Source: an uncultured Aquimarina sp. (lineage in GTDB: Bacteria > Bacteroidota > Bacteroidia > Flavobacteriales > Flavobacteriaceae). Taken from it: 64,000 nucleotides of DNA. Every line of letters starts with the position of its first letter. The first letter of the stretch is position 1. Shown in pieces: positions 40,977-50,800 of this stretch. Made by a program: the position numbers and the translations under genes. The DNA lies in the NCBI GenBank assembly GCA_947503835.1, contig CANNFM010000015.1:1-64000 (forward strand), written 5' to 3'. Below the pieces are notes generated by a model. That model did no database searches. It was not told the origin of the DNA and was given only the letters and a program-made list of their open reading frames with translations.

Positions 40977-42383
40977 TTATACCTTAACCCCTTTCCAGGT
41001 TCCTTTTCTAAACCAGATAATCCCAATTACGGCAATCAGAATTTCGGCAAAAGTAATTGATACGAAAACACCAATGGCACCCCACTCAAAAACCAAAGCA
41101 GCCAAATAGGCGAAAGGTAATTGAAACACCCAAAAACAAAAGAAATTAATAATAGTAGGTGTTCGGGTATCACCAGCTCCATTAAAGGATTGTATAACCA
41201 CCATACCATAGGCATAGAATACATATCCCGCAGCAATCACTCGTAAACTTAGAGCGCCGTATTCTATAACCTGGGCCTCAGCACTAAATATTTTTATAAT
41301 AGCTTCTGCAAAAAACAGATAAAATAATGAGACCAAAAGCATAAAATAAGCATTGTATTTACCTGTTTTCCAAACTGATTGTTCTGCACGTTCAGGTTTT
41401 GACGCTCCCAAATTTTGTCCTACCAGCGTAGCTGCCGCATTACTCATCCCCCAAGAGGGCATTAAGGTGAACATTAATACCCTTATAGCAATCGTATAAC
41501 CCGCCAATACCTCGCTACCAAATTCTGCCATGATTCGCATTAAAAATACCCAGCTTGATGTACCAATAATGAATTGACCAATCCCTCCCAAAGAAACTTT
41601 GATCAAATTGATCATGATCCCAGTGCGTAAAACAATATCCCTCAAACCCACTTTGATCTTACTCCAGCCATAAAAAAGAATCAGTAATTGAAAAATAACA
41701 GCACTTCCTCTACCAATAGTAGTAGCAATAGCCGCTCCTTGCACTCCAAAAGCAGGAATCGGACCAAAACCGAAGATAAACATGGGATCCAGAATGATGT
41801 TTAATACATTCGAAAAAATCAATACCCGCATGGCAACAGAAGCATCTCCCGCTCCTCGAAAAATAGCATTGATCAAAAATAAGAGCATAATGGTTACATT
41901 ACCTCCTAACAAAATTTGGGTATACCCATAACCATCGGCAATTAGATCAGGTTCGGCTCCCATAAGCCCTAAGATTTCCTTAGGAAATAATATACCTATA
42001 ACACTAATTATTACAGCTACTGCAATACCTAAGAAAATAGATTGTACAGCCGTTTGAGAAGCTCCCTCAATATCTTGTTCGCCTACTCTACGGGCAACAA
42101 TTGCAGTAACCCCCATACTGAGACCGATGGCAACAGCGTATACCAAAGTGAGAACAGATTCTGTTAACCCAACCGTTGCAATGGCATTGGCTCCCAGACT
42201 AGAAACGAAATATGCATCAACAAGAAAGAATACCGACTCCATCATCATTTCTAATACCATCGGAACAGAAAGCATAAAAATTGCTCTGCGAATACTACCA
42301 GATGTAAATTCTTGTTCTTTTCCTGAGATTGCAATTTTAAAATAAGAAAATAAACGAGTAAGTGTAAGTTTATTTTGAGTCAT
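40977..42383 (-). CDS. MATE-family efflux transporter
   Basis: A 468-residue membrane protein with 12 helices in two MATE halves: FMLSVPMVLEMMMESVFFLV with VGLTESVLTLVYAVAIGLSM, and LIKVSLGGIGQFIIGTSSWV with SWGMSNAAATLVGQNLGASK. MATE pumps export cationic drugs or metabolites using Na+ or H+. It is a single gene; two adjacent palindromes about 90 bp upstream may be its operator. Confidence 0.92.
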   Translation of the reverse strand: MTQNKLTLTRLFSYFKIAISGKEQEFTSGSIRRAIFMLSVPMVLEMMMESVFFLVDAYFVSSLGANAIATVGLTESVLTLVYAVAIGLSMGVTAIVARRVGEQDIEGASQTAVQSIFLGIAVAVIISVIGILFPKEILGLMGAEPDLIADGYGYTQILLGGNVTIMLLFLINAIFRGAGDASVAMRVLIFSNVLNIILDPMFIFGFGPIPAFGVQGAAIATTIGRGSAVIFQLLILFYGWSKIKVGLRDIVLRTGIMINLIKVSLGGIGQFIIGTSSWVFLMRIMAEFGSEVLAGYTIAIRVLMFTLMPSWGMSNAAATLVGQNLGASKPERAEQSVWKTGKYNAYFMLLVSLFYLFFAEAIIKIFSAEAQVIEYGALSLRVIAAGYVFYAYGMVVIQSFNGAGDTRTPTIINFFCFWVFQLPFAYLAALVFEWGAIGVFVSITFAEILIAVIGIIWFRKGTWKGVKV

Positions 42384-42462
42384 GATGTAAAGAATTATGA
42401 AATTAAATAAAAGAAATGAGATAACTAAAGAAGGAATCTTTAGCTTCTAAATCGCGAGGTAA

Positions 42463-42488
42463 GTGTGCACACAATTATGTACATAATT
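42463..42488 (-). promoter_or_regulatory. Adjacent palindromes upstream of the MATE gene
   Basis: GTGTGCACAC (42463-42472) and AATTATGTACATAATT (42473-42488) are both perfect and abut each other. They lie 80-105 bp before the MATE start codon in a 290-bp gap otherwise without genes. Two inverted AAAGAATTATGAAATTA-like stretches flank them. They may bind a TetR- or MarR-type repressor. Confidence 0.45.
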
Positions 42489-42673
42489 CTTTATAATTTC
42501 ATAATGAAACAAATATGCGGCATTATTTTTGAAATTCAAAACTATTTAAGGAATAAAAAACCGTAACTTGGCTACGGAACAACCTTAAAATCAATATTTA
42601 ACACAAAAGCACTACTATTTTTGATACTGTTTTAATTAAATATTGTATCTTTAACATCCCAAAATAATGATAC

Positions 42674-43024
42674 ATGAAAAAAATCTACTTACTGTTAATA
42701 TTTATTGGTTTAGTCTGCTTGTCCTTTTCTTCTGGTATCCAAGCGCAATCAAATACAGCTCAAAAACAAGATTCTAAGGATATAAAAATAGAAGAACTTC
42801 GTATTTTTCCTAACCCTATGTCCGCTGGAAGTGCTTTATATATTACCTCTAAATTAGGACTTACAAAACAAGTTTCAATTTATTCGGTTTTAGGTAAGAG
42901 GATCTATTTTAAAGTTTTAGTTGGTAAAAAATTAGATATAAGTCATCTAAAAACAGGCGTTTATATTGTTAAGGTAAAAGAAGCTAATAAAGAAGCTACT
43001 AAAAAACTTATCATTAAAAATTAA
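42674..43024 (+). CDS. Orphan T9SS type A sorting-domain protein
   Basis: A 116-residue protein. A signal peptide (residues 1-25, ending IQAQ) is followed by a short linker of about 15 residues and a complete type A C-terminal sorting domain (about 40-116): LRIFPNPMSAGSALYITSK, VSIYSVLGKRIYF and LKTGVYIVKVKEANKEATKK. The domain is normally the export tag of a large surface protein, but here there is no cargo. It may be a surface microprotein, a decoy, or a remnant of a longer gene. Confidence 0.85.
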   Translation: MKKIYLLLIFIGLVCLSFSSGIQAQSNTAQKQDSKDIKIEELRIFPNPMSAGSALYITSKLGLTKQVSIYSVLGKRIYFKVLVGKKLDISHLKTGVYIVKVKEANKEATKKLIIKN

Positions 43025-43132
43025 TATACGTTTTTATAGATTATCTTTTCTGGTTCACTTTGTAGTACCCATCTTCAAAATAGCCTTTGTTTTTCATACC
43101 TTTGTTCATCTAATTTTTGTTGAACTAATTTT

Positions 43133-44113
43133 ATGCTGTCAGATACTATATTTTCTATTCAAAACGATACAGATTTTGAGAAGGCAGCGTTACGAGTATT
43201 TAACCACCAGTACATTAATAACAATTTTTATCAACGATTCTGTAATCTTCTTGGGGTTACAAAAGCTTCAGTAAAATCTAGTAAAGACATCCCCTATCTT
43301 CCAATTGAGTTTTTTAAACAAGAAAAAATAGTAAGCACCCCGTATTCAATAGATAAAATTTTTACCAGTAGTGGTACTACAGGTACTATAACTAGTAAAC
43401 ACTATGTTAAAGATCTCACTATTTACGAAAAAAGCTTTAGAAAAGGGTTTGAGTATTTTTATGGAGATATTACCGATTATGTTGTATTAGCATTACTCCC
43501 GTCTTATTTAGAGAGAGATGGATCTTCTTTAGTTTACATGGCAGAAAAATTGATTAAGGACAGTAATCATCCCGAAAGTGGATTCTATCTTTATGATATT
43601 GAAAAATTGGTTGAAACACTTCAAAAAGGCTCCCTCAAAGACAAAAAAATATTACTTTTAGGTGTTTCTTTTGCCTTATTAGATCTTTCCGAAAATCATG
43701 ATATACAACTTAATGATAAAACCATCATCATGGAAACAGGTGGCATGAAAGGACGAAGAAAAGAAATGATTCGAGAAGAATTACATGAAATCCTTAAAAA
43801 TGGATTTGGTGTTACGCAAATACATAGTGAGTACGGCATGACAGAACTGTTATCACAGGCATATTCTAAAGGTAATGGTGTCTTTTATTGCCCCCCATGG
43901 ATGAAAATATCAATTAGAAATCCTGAAGATCCTCTTACATCTTTGAGTTATAATAAAACGGGAGGTGTTAATATCATTGATTTGGCGAACATCAATTCTT
44001 GTTCATTTATAGCCGCTCAGGATCTGGGTAAAATTCATAAAAATGGAAGTTTTGAAATTTTAGGAAGGTTTGACCATAGTGATATAAGAGGATGTAATTT
44101 AATGGCTTTATAA
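43133..44113 (+). CDS. LuxE/PaaK-like acyl-protein synthetase
   Basis: A 326-residue protein of the adenylate-forming family. IFTSSGTTGTITSKHYV is the nucleotide-binding loop (about residues 82-98) and HSEYGMTELLSQAYSKGNG with GRFDHSDIRGCNLM mark the conserved core of LuxE/phenylacetate-CoA-ligase-like enzymes. These activate a carboxylic acid as an acyl-adenylate and pass it to a thiol. Substrate unknown. It begins a three-gene set with a 2-bp gap to the next gene. Confidence 0.8.
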   Translation: MLSDTIFSIQNDTDFEKAALRVFNHQYINNNFYQRFCNLLGVTKASVKSSKDIPYLPIEFFKQEKIVSTPYSIDKIFTSSGTTGTITSKHYVKDLTIYEKSFRKGFEYFYGDITDYVVLALLPSYLERDGSSLVYMAEKLIKDSNHPESGFYLYDIEKLVETLQKGSLKDKKILLLGVSFALLDLSENHDIQLNDKTIIMETGGMKGRRKEMIREELHEILKNGFGVTQIHSEYGMTELLSQAYSKGNGVFYCPPWMKISIRNPEDPLTSLSYNKTGGVNIIDLANINSCSFIAAQDLGKIHKNGSFEILGRFDHSDIRGCNLMAL

Positions 44114-44115
44114 GT

Positions 44116-45138
44116 ATGGCAAAGAAAAAAGGAGTAGGTTGTTTTTCATTTCTGGCTATTGTATTAGTTTCTGTCATTGGTGGTAGTTTTATAAAAGGTT
44201 TTTTACCTGTTTCTACATTTACATCTTTTGCCATTACCCTCCTTACACTTTCTTTTATAATGGGGAGGTCAAAAAACACCGAAAACAATAAATTCTCATG
44301 GAGCTACATTCTATATAGTACCTTTTTCTTGGTATCACTTTTTGGGTTACGCCATATAATTTCAAACATAACAACATCAGAAGAGGTTTTAAAACTTGAT
44401 ATTTCAGAAAATATTTATAGAGAAACCATTTTCGAAAAAGGAGATTCTATACGATTATTAAGCCAAAACAGACATTGGAGCGATAACTATGGAAACTCGT
44501 TTAAAGGCAATTTTTCGGTACGCGAAAAAGACTATGTATCCTCAAAAAAGGAGTATCATAATAGCGCACAGGCGTACCAACGATTACCTTGGGGAGACCT
44601 CTATCAACACCTAGCTACAACAGATACACCCAGGCTTGATTTAATCCTCAAAAAGCTTAAAGAAATAAAAACCACTAACACTCTTAACCAATTTGAGTTT
44701 GCAGATATGGTGGTTACATTTATACAAGATATTCCTTACTCTTTTGTTTTTGAAAACCCTTGTAAATCTGCTGATCAATATGAAGAATCTATTCGAGTTG
44801 TATTAGAATCTTGTCCGGATTGCTGTATCGGTAATATTCCTCATGGTATACAAAACCCTGTAGGGTTTATGGGTAATTTAAAAGGTGATTGCGATACTAG
44901 AACGGTTATTATTTATACTATTCTAAGTTATTTTGGATATGACGTAGCCATTCTAAATAGCGACTATTACAGACACTCTATTCTAGGACTTAATATCCCA
45001 GGTAAAGGGGCATACAAGCTACATCAGGGTAAACGATATTATATCTGGGAAACGACTAATAAATACTTTACATTAGGCACCCTGCCAAACAACTTTAAGA
45101 ATATTAATCACTGGTATATCGTGCTAACAAATACTTAA
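44116..45138 (+). CDS. Membrane-anchored transglutaminase-like protein
   Basis: A 340-residue protein with two membrane helices at about residues 13-30 and 34-52 and a third around 65-84, then a soluble domain. GDCDTRTVIIYTILSYFGYD holds the candidate catalytic cysteine, YYRHSILG the histidine and YIWETTNKYF an acidic third residue (Glu in place of the usual Asp). CxxC pairs (SCPDCCIG) lie just before it. The family cleaves or forms isopeptide bonds, or acts as a peptidase. It starts 2 bp after the LuxE-like gene and 4 bp before a DUF350-like gene. Confidence 0.65.
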   Translation: MAKKKGVGCFSFLAIVLVSVIGGSFIKGFLPVSTFTSFAITLLTLSFIMGRSKNTENNKFSWSYILYSTFFLVSLFGLRHIISNITTSEEVLKLDISENIYRETIFEKGDSIRLLSQNRHWSDNYGNSFKGNFSVREKDYVSSKKEYHNSAQAYQRLPWGDLYQHLATTDTPRLDLILKKLKEIKTTNTLNQFEFADMVVTFIQDIPYSFVFENPCKSADQYEESIRVVLESCPDCCIGNIPHGIQNPVGFMGNLKGDCDTRTVIIYTILSYFGYDVAILNSDYYRHSILGLNIPGKGAYKLHQGKRYYIWETTNKYFTLGTLPNNFKNINHWYIVLTNT

Positions 45139-45142
45139 AAAT

Positions 45143-45661
45143 ATGCAAACTAAACTATTAACACTCGCCTTTATAGAAATAGCACTAGCCATTTTCGTTT
45201 CTGTGCTAATATTATTCATCTCGTTTAAGATTCTTCAGAGAGTGTTCTTTAAGAATATTTCTATTAGGGAAGATAATATAGCATTCTCCATTTTTTCGGC
45301 AGGGATAATTTTATCCATTGGGATTATCTTGAGTGAAATTATTCCTTCTATTACCAATATGGTTAGGTTATCTATGTCTGAAGGAAACGAAATTACATTA
45401 GCTACCATTGTTCAATATTCAGGATTATATCTTTTTATTGGATTTGTTTTTGCAATACTGATTAATACTTCTGTTTTCTTACTTTTTTCGGCACTCACAA
45501 AGGGCGTTAATGAGTTTAAAGACATTCAACAAAATAACATTGCCACTGCCATAGTAGTAACCGCTACTTTGCTATCCATTACCTTGATTGCCAAGGACAG
45601 TATTAGTCTGCTAATCAGCGCATTGATCCCATATCCTGAAACCACAAATTTTCTCCTTTAA
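45143..45661 (+). CDS. DUF350-like membrane protein
   Basis: A 172-residue inner-membrane protein with four helices in two similar halves (about 8-29, 45-68, 88-112 and 131-155). Each half has the DUF350 pattern of a polar loop then IREDNIAFSIFSAGIILSIG or QQNNIATAIVVTATLLSITL. DUF350 proteins occur with amide-ligase, spermidine-synthase or DUF4178 genes in other bacteria and may be channels. The assignment is by eye. It closes the LuxE-like/transglutaminase-like operon. Confidence 0.6.
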   Translation: MQTKLLTLAFIEIALAIFVSVLILFISFKILQRVFFKNISIREDNIAFSIFSAGIILSIGIILSEIIPSITNMVRLSMSEGNEITLATIVQYSGLYLFIGFVFAILINTSVFLLFSALTKGVNEFKDIQQNNIATAIVVTATLLSITLIAKDSISLLISALIPYPETTNFLL

Positions 45662-45745
45662 CTTCCTAAAAATCTTATATTTATGTTAAAATTGTAATGA
45701 TCGAAAGTTTTTCACGTCTTAATAGAAAACACTGGTATACAAAAC

Positions 45746-46201
45746 ATGAATATGAAAGAAAAACTGACAGTATTATTTCTAATTTTTGTTGTGACATTAA
45801 GTGCACAACAGTATGATTATAATACTAAAAAGAGTTTTGTTGCAGAGGGATATGATGTTACCGAATATTTTAGTAATAAAGCAGTTAAGGGAGACAGCAA
45901 ATTTGTAGCCACATACGATCATGTAAAGTATAAATTTGCTAGCCAAAAAAACTTAGAAAAATTTAAAGGCAACCCTAAGAAGTATATTCCACAATATGGA
46001 GGATACTGTGCGTATGCAGTGGCAGTTAATAGTGAAAAAGTAGATATCGACCCTAAAACTTTTGAAATAAGAGATGGTAAATTATATTTATTTTATAATT
46101 CCTGGGGCGTTAATACATTAGATAAATGGACCAAAGAAGATGCAGAACAATTGCAAACAAAAGCAGATACAAATTGGGAAAAAATTAAAATAAAAAAGTA
46201 A
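45746..46201 (+). CDS. Exported YHS-domain protein
   Basis: A 151-residue protein with a signal peptide ending near VTLSAQ (residue 21). The YHS core is visible as EGYDVTEYFSNKAVKGDSKF, KYKFASQKNLEKFKGNPKKY and PQYGGYCAYAVAV. YHS domains bind metal ions and are found in copper handling and in redox enzymes; the role of the short exported form is unknown. The start could be the second methionine at 45752. It ends 60 bp before a strong terminator. Confidence 0.85.
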   Translation: MNMKEKLTVLFLIFVVTLSAQQYDYNTKKSFVAEGYDVTEYFSNKAVKGDSKFVATYDHVKYKFASQKNLEKFKGNPKKYIPQYGGYCAYAVAVNSEKVDIDPKTFEIRDGKLYLFYNSWGVNTLDKWTKEDAEQLQTKADTNWEKIKIKK

Positions 46202-46260
46202 TACAGTTGCATCGAACTGTATTGAATGCTAAGTTTTTTCAATAATTGATTGGTTAGTTG

Positions 46261-46304
46261 ACAAAGCCTACTAAGAGTAATTTCTGGTAGGCTTTGTTTT
46301 TTGG
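46261..46304 (+). terminator. YHS gene terminator
   Basis: ACAAAGCCTAC (46261-46271) pairs perfectly with GTAGGCTTTGT (46287-46297) and is followed by a T-run. Confidence 0.85.
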
Positions 46305-46315
46305 TTACATTTCCC

Positions 46316-46348
46316 AGACCTCACAGGTTTTGAAAACCTGTGAGGTCT
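46316..46348. repeat. Perfect 16-bp inverted repeat
   Basis: AGACCTCACAGGTTTT (46316-46331) is the exact inverse of 46333-46348, with a single G between. Sequences of this kind are widespread dispersed repeats in Bacteroidota genomes (established from memory, not checked here). It lies between the convergent YHS and tyrS genes and could also stop tyrS transcription. Confidence 0.7.
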
Positions 46349-46358
46349 ATGATATTCT

Positions 46359-47654
46359 TTACACCACTCTTATCACGAAATAATTCTTTTTCCCACGTTG
46401 TAATAAGACAAACTGGTTATTGATTAAATCTTTATCTGATACAGAAAAACTATCTGTAACTTTTTCCTTATTTACCGAAATAGAGTTCTCTTTTAGAGCA
46501 CGTCTTGCTTCGCCATTAGATTTTAGGAAACCTGTTTGCTCTGCCAGAGCTCCTATAATATCTAAACCATTTGCAAGAACATCTTTTGACACCTCTGCTT
46601 GTGGTACTCCATCAAAAACATCTAAAAATGTTGCTTCATCCAAATCCTTAAGATCCGCAGATGTAGATTTACCAAACAAAATAGCCGATGCTTTAATGGC
46701 GTTATCCAGGTCTTCTTGAGAATGCACAATCACTGTTACCTCATCTGCAAGTCTTTTCTGTAGGATTCGCATATGCGGTGCTTCTTTATGCTCCGCAACA
46801 AGGTTTTCTATCTCTTCTTTGTTTAAAAATGTAAAAATCTTTATGTATTTTTCTGCATCTTCATCGCTCGTATTTAACCAGTATTGATAGAATTTGTAGG
46901 GCGAAGTTCGTTTAGCATCAAGCCACACATTCCCGCCTTCAGACTTTCCAAATTTAGATCCGTCGGATTTTGTAATTAATGGGCACGTCAAGGCATATCC
47001 TTTACCTCCACCTATTCTTCTAATCAGTTCGGTTCCTGTAGTAATATTTCCCCATTGATCGCTACCGCCCATTTGTAGCGTACAATCATGCTCTCTATAC
47101 AAATGCAAGAAATCATATCCCTGCACTAATTGATATGTAAATTCTGTAAACGACATCCCATCTGTTGATTCTGAAGAAATACGATTCTTCACAGAGTCTT
47201 TAGCCATCATATAATTTACTGTAATATGTTTCCCTACATCTCTAATAAACTCAAGGAATGAAAAGTCTTTCATCCAATCATAGTTATTGACCAATACTGC
47301 AGCATTAGATGCATCACTTTCAAAATCTAAAAATCGCGACAATTGAGCTTTTATAGCTTCCTGATTATGTCTTAGAGTTTTCTCATCTAATAAATTACGC
47401 TCTGCAGATTTCCCAGATGGGTCACCAATCATCCCGGTAGCTCCTCCTACTAATGCAAAAGGCTTATGACCTGCTCTTTGATAATGTGCTAATAACATAA
47501 TCGGCACCAGGTTACCTATATGTAATGAATCTGCAGTAGGATCAAACCCTACATAAGCAGCTCTCATTTGTTCTAGTAGGTATTCTTCGGTCCCGGGCAT
47601 TGCATCATGCAACATGCCTCTCCACTGTAGCTCTTCTATAAAATTCTTGGTCAT
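46359..47654 (-). CDS. tyrS: Tyrosyl-tRNA synthetase
   Basis: A 431-residue class I synthetase. The HIGH-like motif is HIGNL in DPTADSLHIGNLVPIM (about residue 42), the tyrosine pocket shows QMGGSDQWGNI, and the KMSKS-like loop is KFGKSEGG. The last 65 residues are an S4 RNA-binding domain (SNGEARRALKENSISVNKEK). It charges tRNA-Tyr in translation. A perfect -7 element lies 27 bp before the start. Confidence 0.97.
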   Translation of the reverse strand: MTKNFIEELQWRGMLHDAMPGTEEYLLEQMRAAYVGFDPTADSLHIGNLVPIMLLAHYQRAGHKPFALVGGATGMIGDPSGKSAERNLLDEKTLRHNQEAIKAQLSRFLDFESDASNAAVLVNNYDWMKDFSFLEFIRDVGKHITVNYMMAKDSVKNRISSESTDGMSFTEFTYQLVQGYDFLHLYREHDCTLQMGGSDQWGNITTGTELIRRIGGGKGYALTCPLITKSDGSKFGKSEGGNVWLDAKRTSPYKFYQYWLNTSDEDAEKYIKIFTFLNKEEIENLVAEHKEAPHMRILQKRLADEVTVIVHSQEDLDNAIKASAILFGKSTSADLKDLDEATFLDVFDGVPQAEVSKDVLANGLDIIGALAEQTGFLKSNGEARRALKENSISVNKEKVTDSFSVSDKDLINNQFVLLQRGKKNYFVIRVV

Positions 47655-47680
47655 TTGTATATCATTGAATTAAGACGCGG

Positions 47681-47688
47681 CAAAGATA
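47681..47688 (-). promoter_or_regulatory. -7 element of tyrS
   Basis: TATCTTTG on the - strand (47688 down to 47681) is a perfect TAnnTTTG element with a leader of about 20 nt. Confidence 0.5.
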
Positions 47689-47805
47689 AAAATATGGTTA
47701 ATATTTAACTATGAATATAAGAGGAATCCTAATTGACTAACCAATACGGCTTATAAAAGTAACATTTTTAGTTTCTTTGCTATTAATATATATAATCATA
47801 TATCA

Positions 47806-50800
47806 ATGAAACAAACTACATCTTTTTCTTTCTTAGAACGGTTAGTAATTATCTTTACTCTTATCTCTATTAATTTTGTGCATGGTCAAGTTGAAACAGA
47901 CACCTTAATAGCATCTCAATATTTTAAAAAGGCAGATTCATTTTTGGAAGTTAGAAAACTGGATAGCTCTATTGTATACTTTAAAAAAGCATTGCCTATC
48001 TATCAGAAGTTTAAAGCTTGGGAAAGAGTTGCTAGTTGTTATAATAAAATTTCTGAAAATCAATGGCATTTGAAAGCCTATGAAAAATCAGAAGTTTATT
48101 CGATGAAAGCTTTAGAAATCTGTAATGCATTTCTACCTGAAAACCATATTGAAAAGGCACAAGCATATGATAAAATTGGTAAAAAGTTTCAAATCACAGA
48201 ATCAAATTTTGATAAAGCAATAGAATTTTTTAATAAAGCGTTAGAAATAAGAAAAGAGAAATTCAGTGAAGATAACATCCTTTTGTCCGACTCATATAAT
48301 AACTTAGGTCTAGCACATAAGGAACTTGGCAATTATCCTTTGGCCTTTAGATTCTTTGAAAAAAATCATAGGATAAAAGTTAAAAATTATGGTGAAAATC
48401 ATCATAAAGTTTCTGATTCTTATTACAACATAGCTGGTTTACTTTTTTCTAAGGGTGATTATGATCAAGCTATTAATTATACTAAAAAAGCTCTACATAT
48501 TAAGATAAACCATTTTGGAGAAGAATTTATGAATAGAGCAAAATATTATAATGGCTTAGGGCTTCTAAACCATGAGAAAGGTTTTTATGATGAAGCATTG
48601 TTTTATTTGGAAATGGCAATCAAATTTGGGAAAAGAGAATTTGGTGAAAATCACTACAGAATAGGGACATTTTATAACAATATCGGAAATACGTACAATG
48701 CTATTGGAAAACATGAAAAAGCAATTGAGTATTTAAAAAAGGCCATTACCATAAAAATCAATGCAACTGGAAAAACAAATCTTAATGTTGTAATGTCTTA
48801 TCATAATATTGCACGTGCATATGATATTAAAAATGATACTAAATTAGCACTAAATTATAATACAAAAGCCTTAGTTATAGGAGAAAAAGTTCTTGGAAAA
48901 AACCATCTTAATCTAACACCTGCCTATCAACTTAATGGCTCACTATATCTTAAAGAAAATGAGTATGAAAAAGCATTCAAATATCTAGAAAAAGCTTCAA
49001 ATATCAGTAAAACCGCGTTTGGTAAAAATCACACCATGGTTGCTAATTCTTATATGGCTTTTGCTGAATTCTTCTCTAAAACAAAACAATATAACAAAGC
49101 AATAGATAACTACCAAAAAGCTTTAGACATAAGAATCCGGCTATTAGGAAAAAATAACTCTTATGTTGCCTCTACGTATAATAAAATTGGAGACAATTTC
49201 AATTTAAAGAAAAATTATGAAAAAGCAATTTTATGCTATTACAATGCCGAAATTAGCAATAGAAAAGAGGTTAGTAATTCTGTTAATACTAAAGTGCCAG
49301 ATATCAATCAATATTTTAGTGTCATTAGTCTATTATATACTCTAGAAGGTAAAGCTCGAGTATATAAAAACCTTTATAAACAAAGTAGAAATTTACAAAA
49401 TCTTAATAAAGCTGTAAGTGCATATCAAAAAGCAGAAACTTTAATTAATAACATACGACAAACATTTGCCCTATATGGGGACAAAGTAACCTTTGCCAAA
49501 AAAGCTAAAGAACTATACCAAGGAGCCATAGAAGCCCAATTATTATTGTATAGCCTGCAAAATGATCAAAAAAATTTAAAAAAAGCCTTCTATTATGCCG
49601 AGAAAAGCAAAGCCAATACACTAAAAGAACTCTTAAACGATGCCAATGCTAAAAACTTTACAGGCCTACCTGCCAATCTTGTAGTCTTAGAAAAAGAACT
49701 ACGAATCAATAAAGCATTTTATCAATCTAAAATTACCGATGGGCAATCTGCGCAAGACATCGATACCACAAAAATCACTCGATACGAAAACAAACTCTTT
49801 GATATTAATAGAAGACAAGATTCTTTAACTGATATCTTAGAAAAAAACTATCCTAAATACTATCAATTAAAACATAAAAATAATATTGTAACGGTTACCG
49901 ATATCCAGAAAAAGTTGGATGAGCGTACTACTTTGCTTGAGTTCTTTACTGCAGATAGCACCGTCTATGCTTTTACCATTTCTAAAAACAATATTGCAGT
50001 GCAAGAGCTAGACGTTGCTACTTTAGAAAATAAAATAGAAGAATACAGGGCATCTATTGCTTCAAGAAATGTAGGCACTTATAAACAAGCTGCTGTTGCT
50101 TTATATCAACAGCTCGTCTCGCCAATTGCTAATCAACTTGTAGGTGATCAGCTCATCATCATCCCTGATGGTCCGCTATGGCATCTTAATATTGAACTCT
50201 TGCTTACCCAACATAATGATTCTAATAATCCGGCAGACTTATCGTATTTACTTCATGATTATGCGATTAGTTATGCCAATTCTGCCAATTTATTGTTTAG
50301 TTCGTTTATAGAACAAAACCCTTCTAAAAAACAAGAAGAATGCCTGGCCTTTTCATTTACAGACAGTACCAACATTGTAGATGCTAAATCTATGAGTTTG
50401 GCAACTTTGCGCGACGCTGGAGATGACTTACCAGGAACTCGAAAAGAAATCAAAGCCATTTCTGAGATTATCGATGGGCAATATTATTTCGGGTCAGAGG
50501 CGATAGAGGCCAATTTTAAGAAAAATGCAGGTCTATATAATATTCTTCACCTGGCATTGCACGGAGAGATAGATAATGAGCGACCAGAGAATTCTAAACT
50601 CTATTTCACCAAAAACAAAGATACGATAGAAGATAATCTCTTATATAGCCACGAGCTATTTGCATTAGATATTCCCGCCGAGTTAACGGTATTGAGCGCC
50701 TGCAATACAGGATCTGGTAAAATCGCCAAAGGAGAAGGGATTATGAGTTTGGGGAGTGCTTTCCAATATGCCGGGACCAAAAGTTTATTGTTAACCAGTT

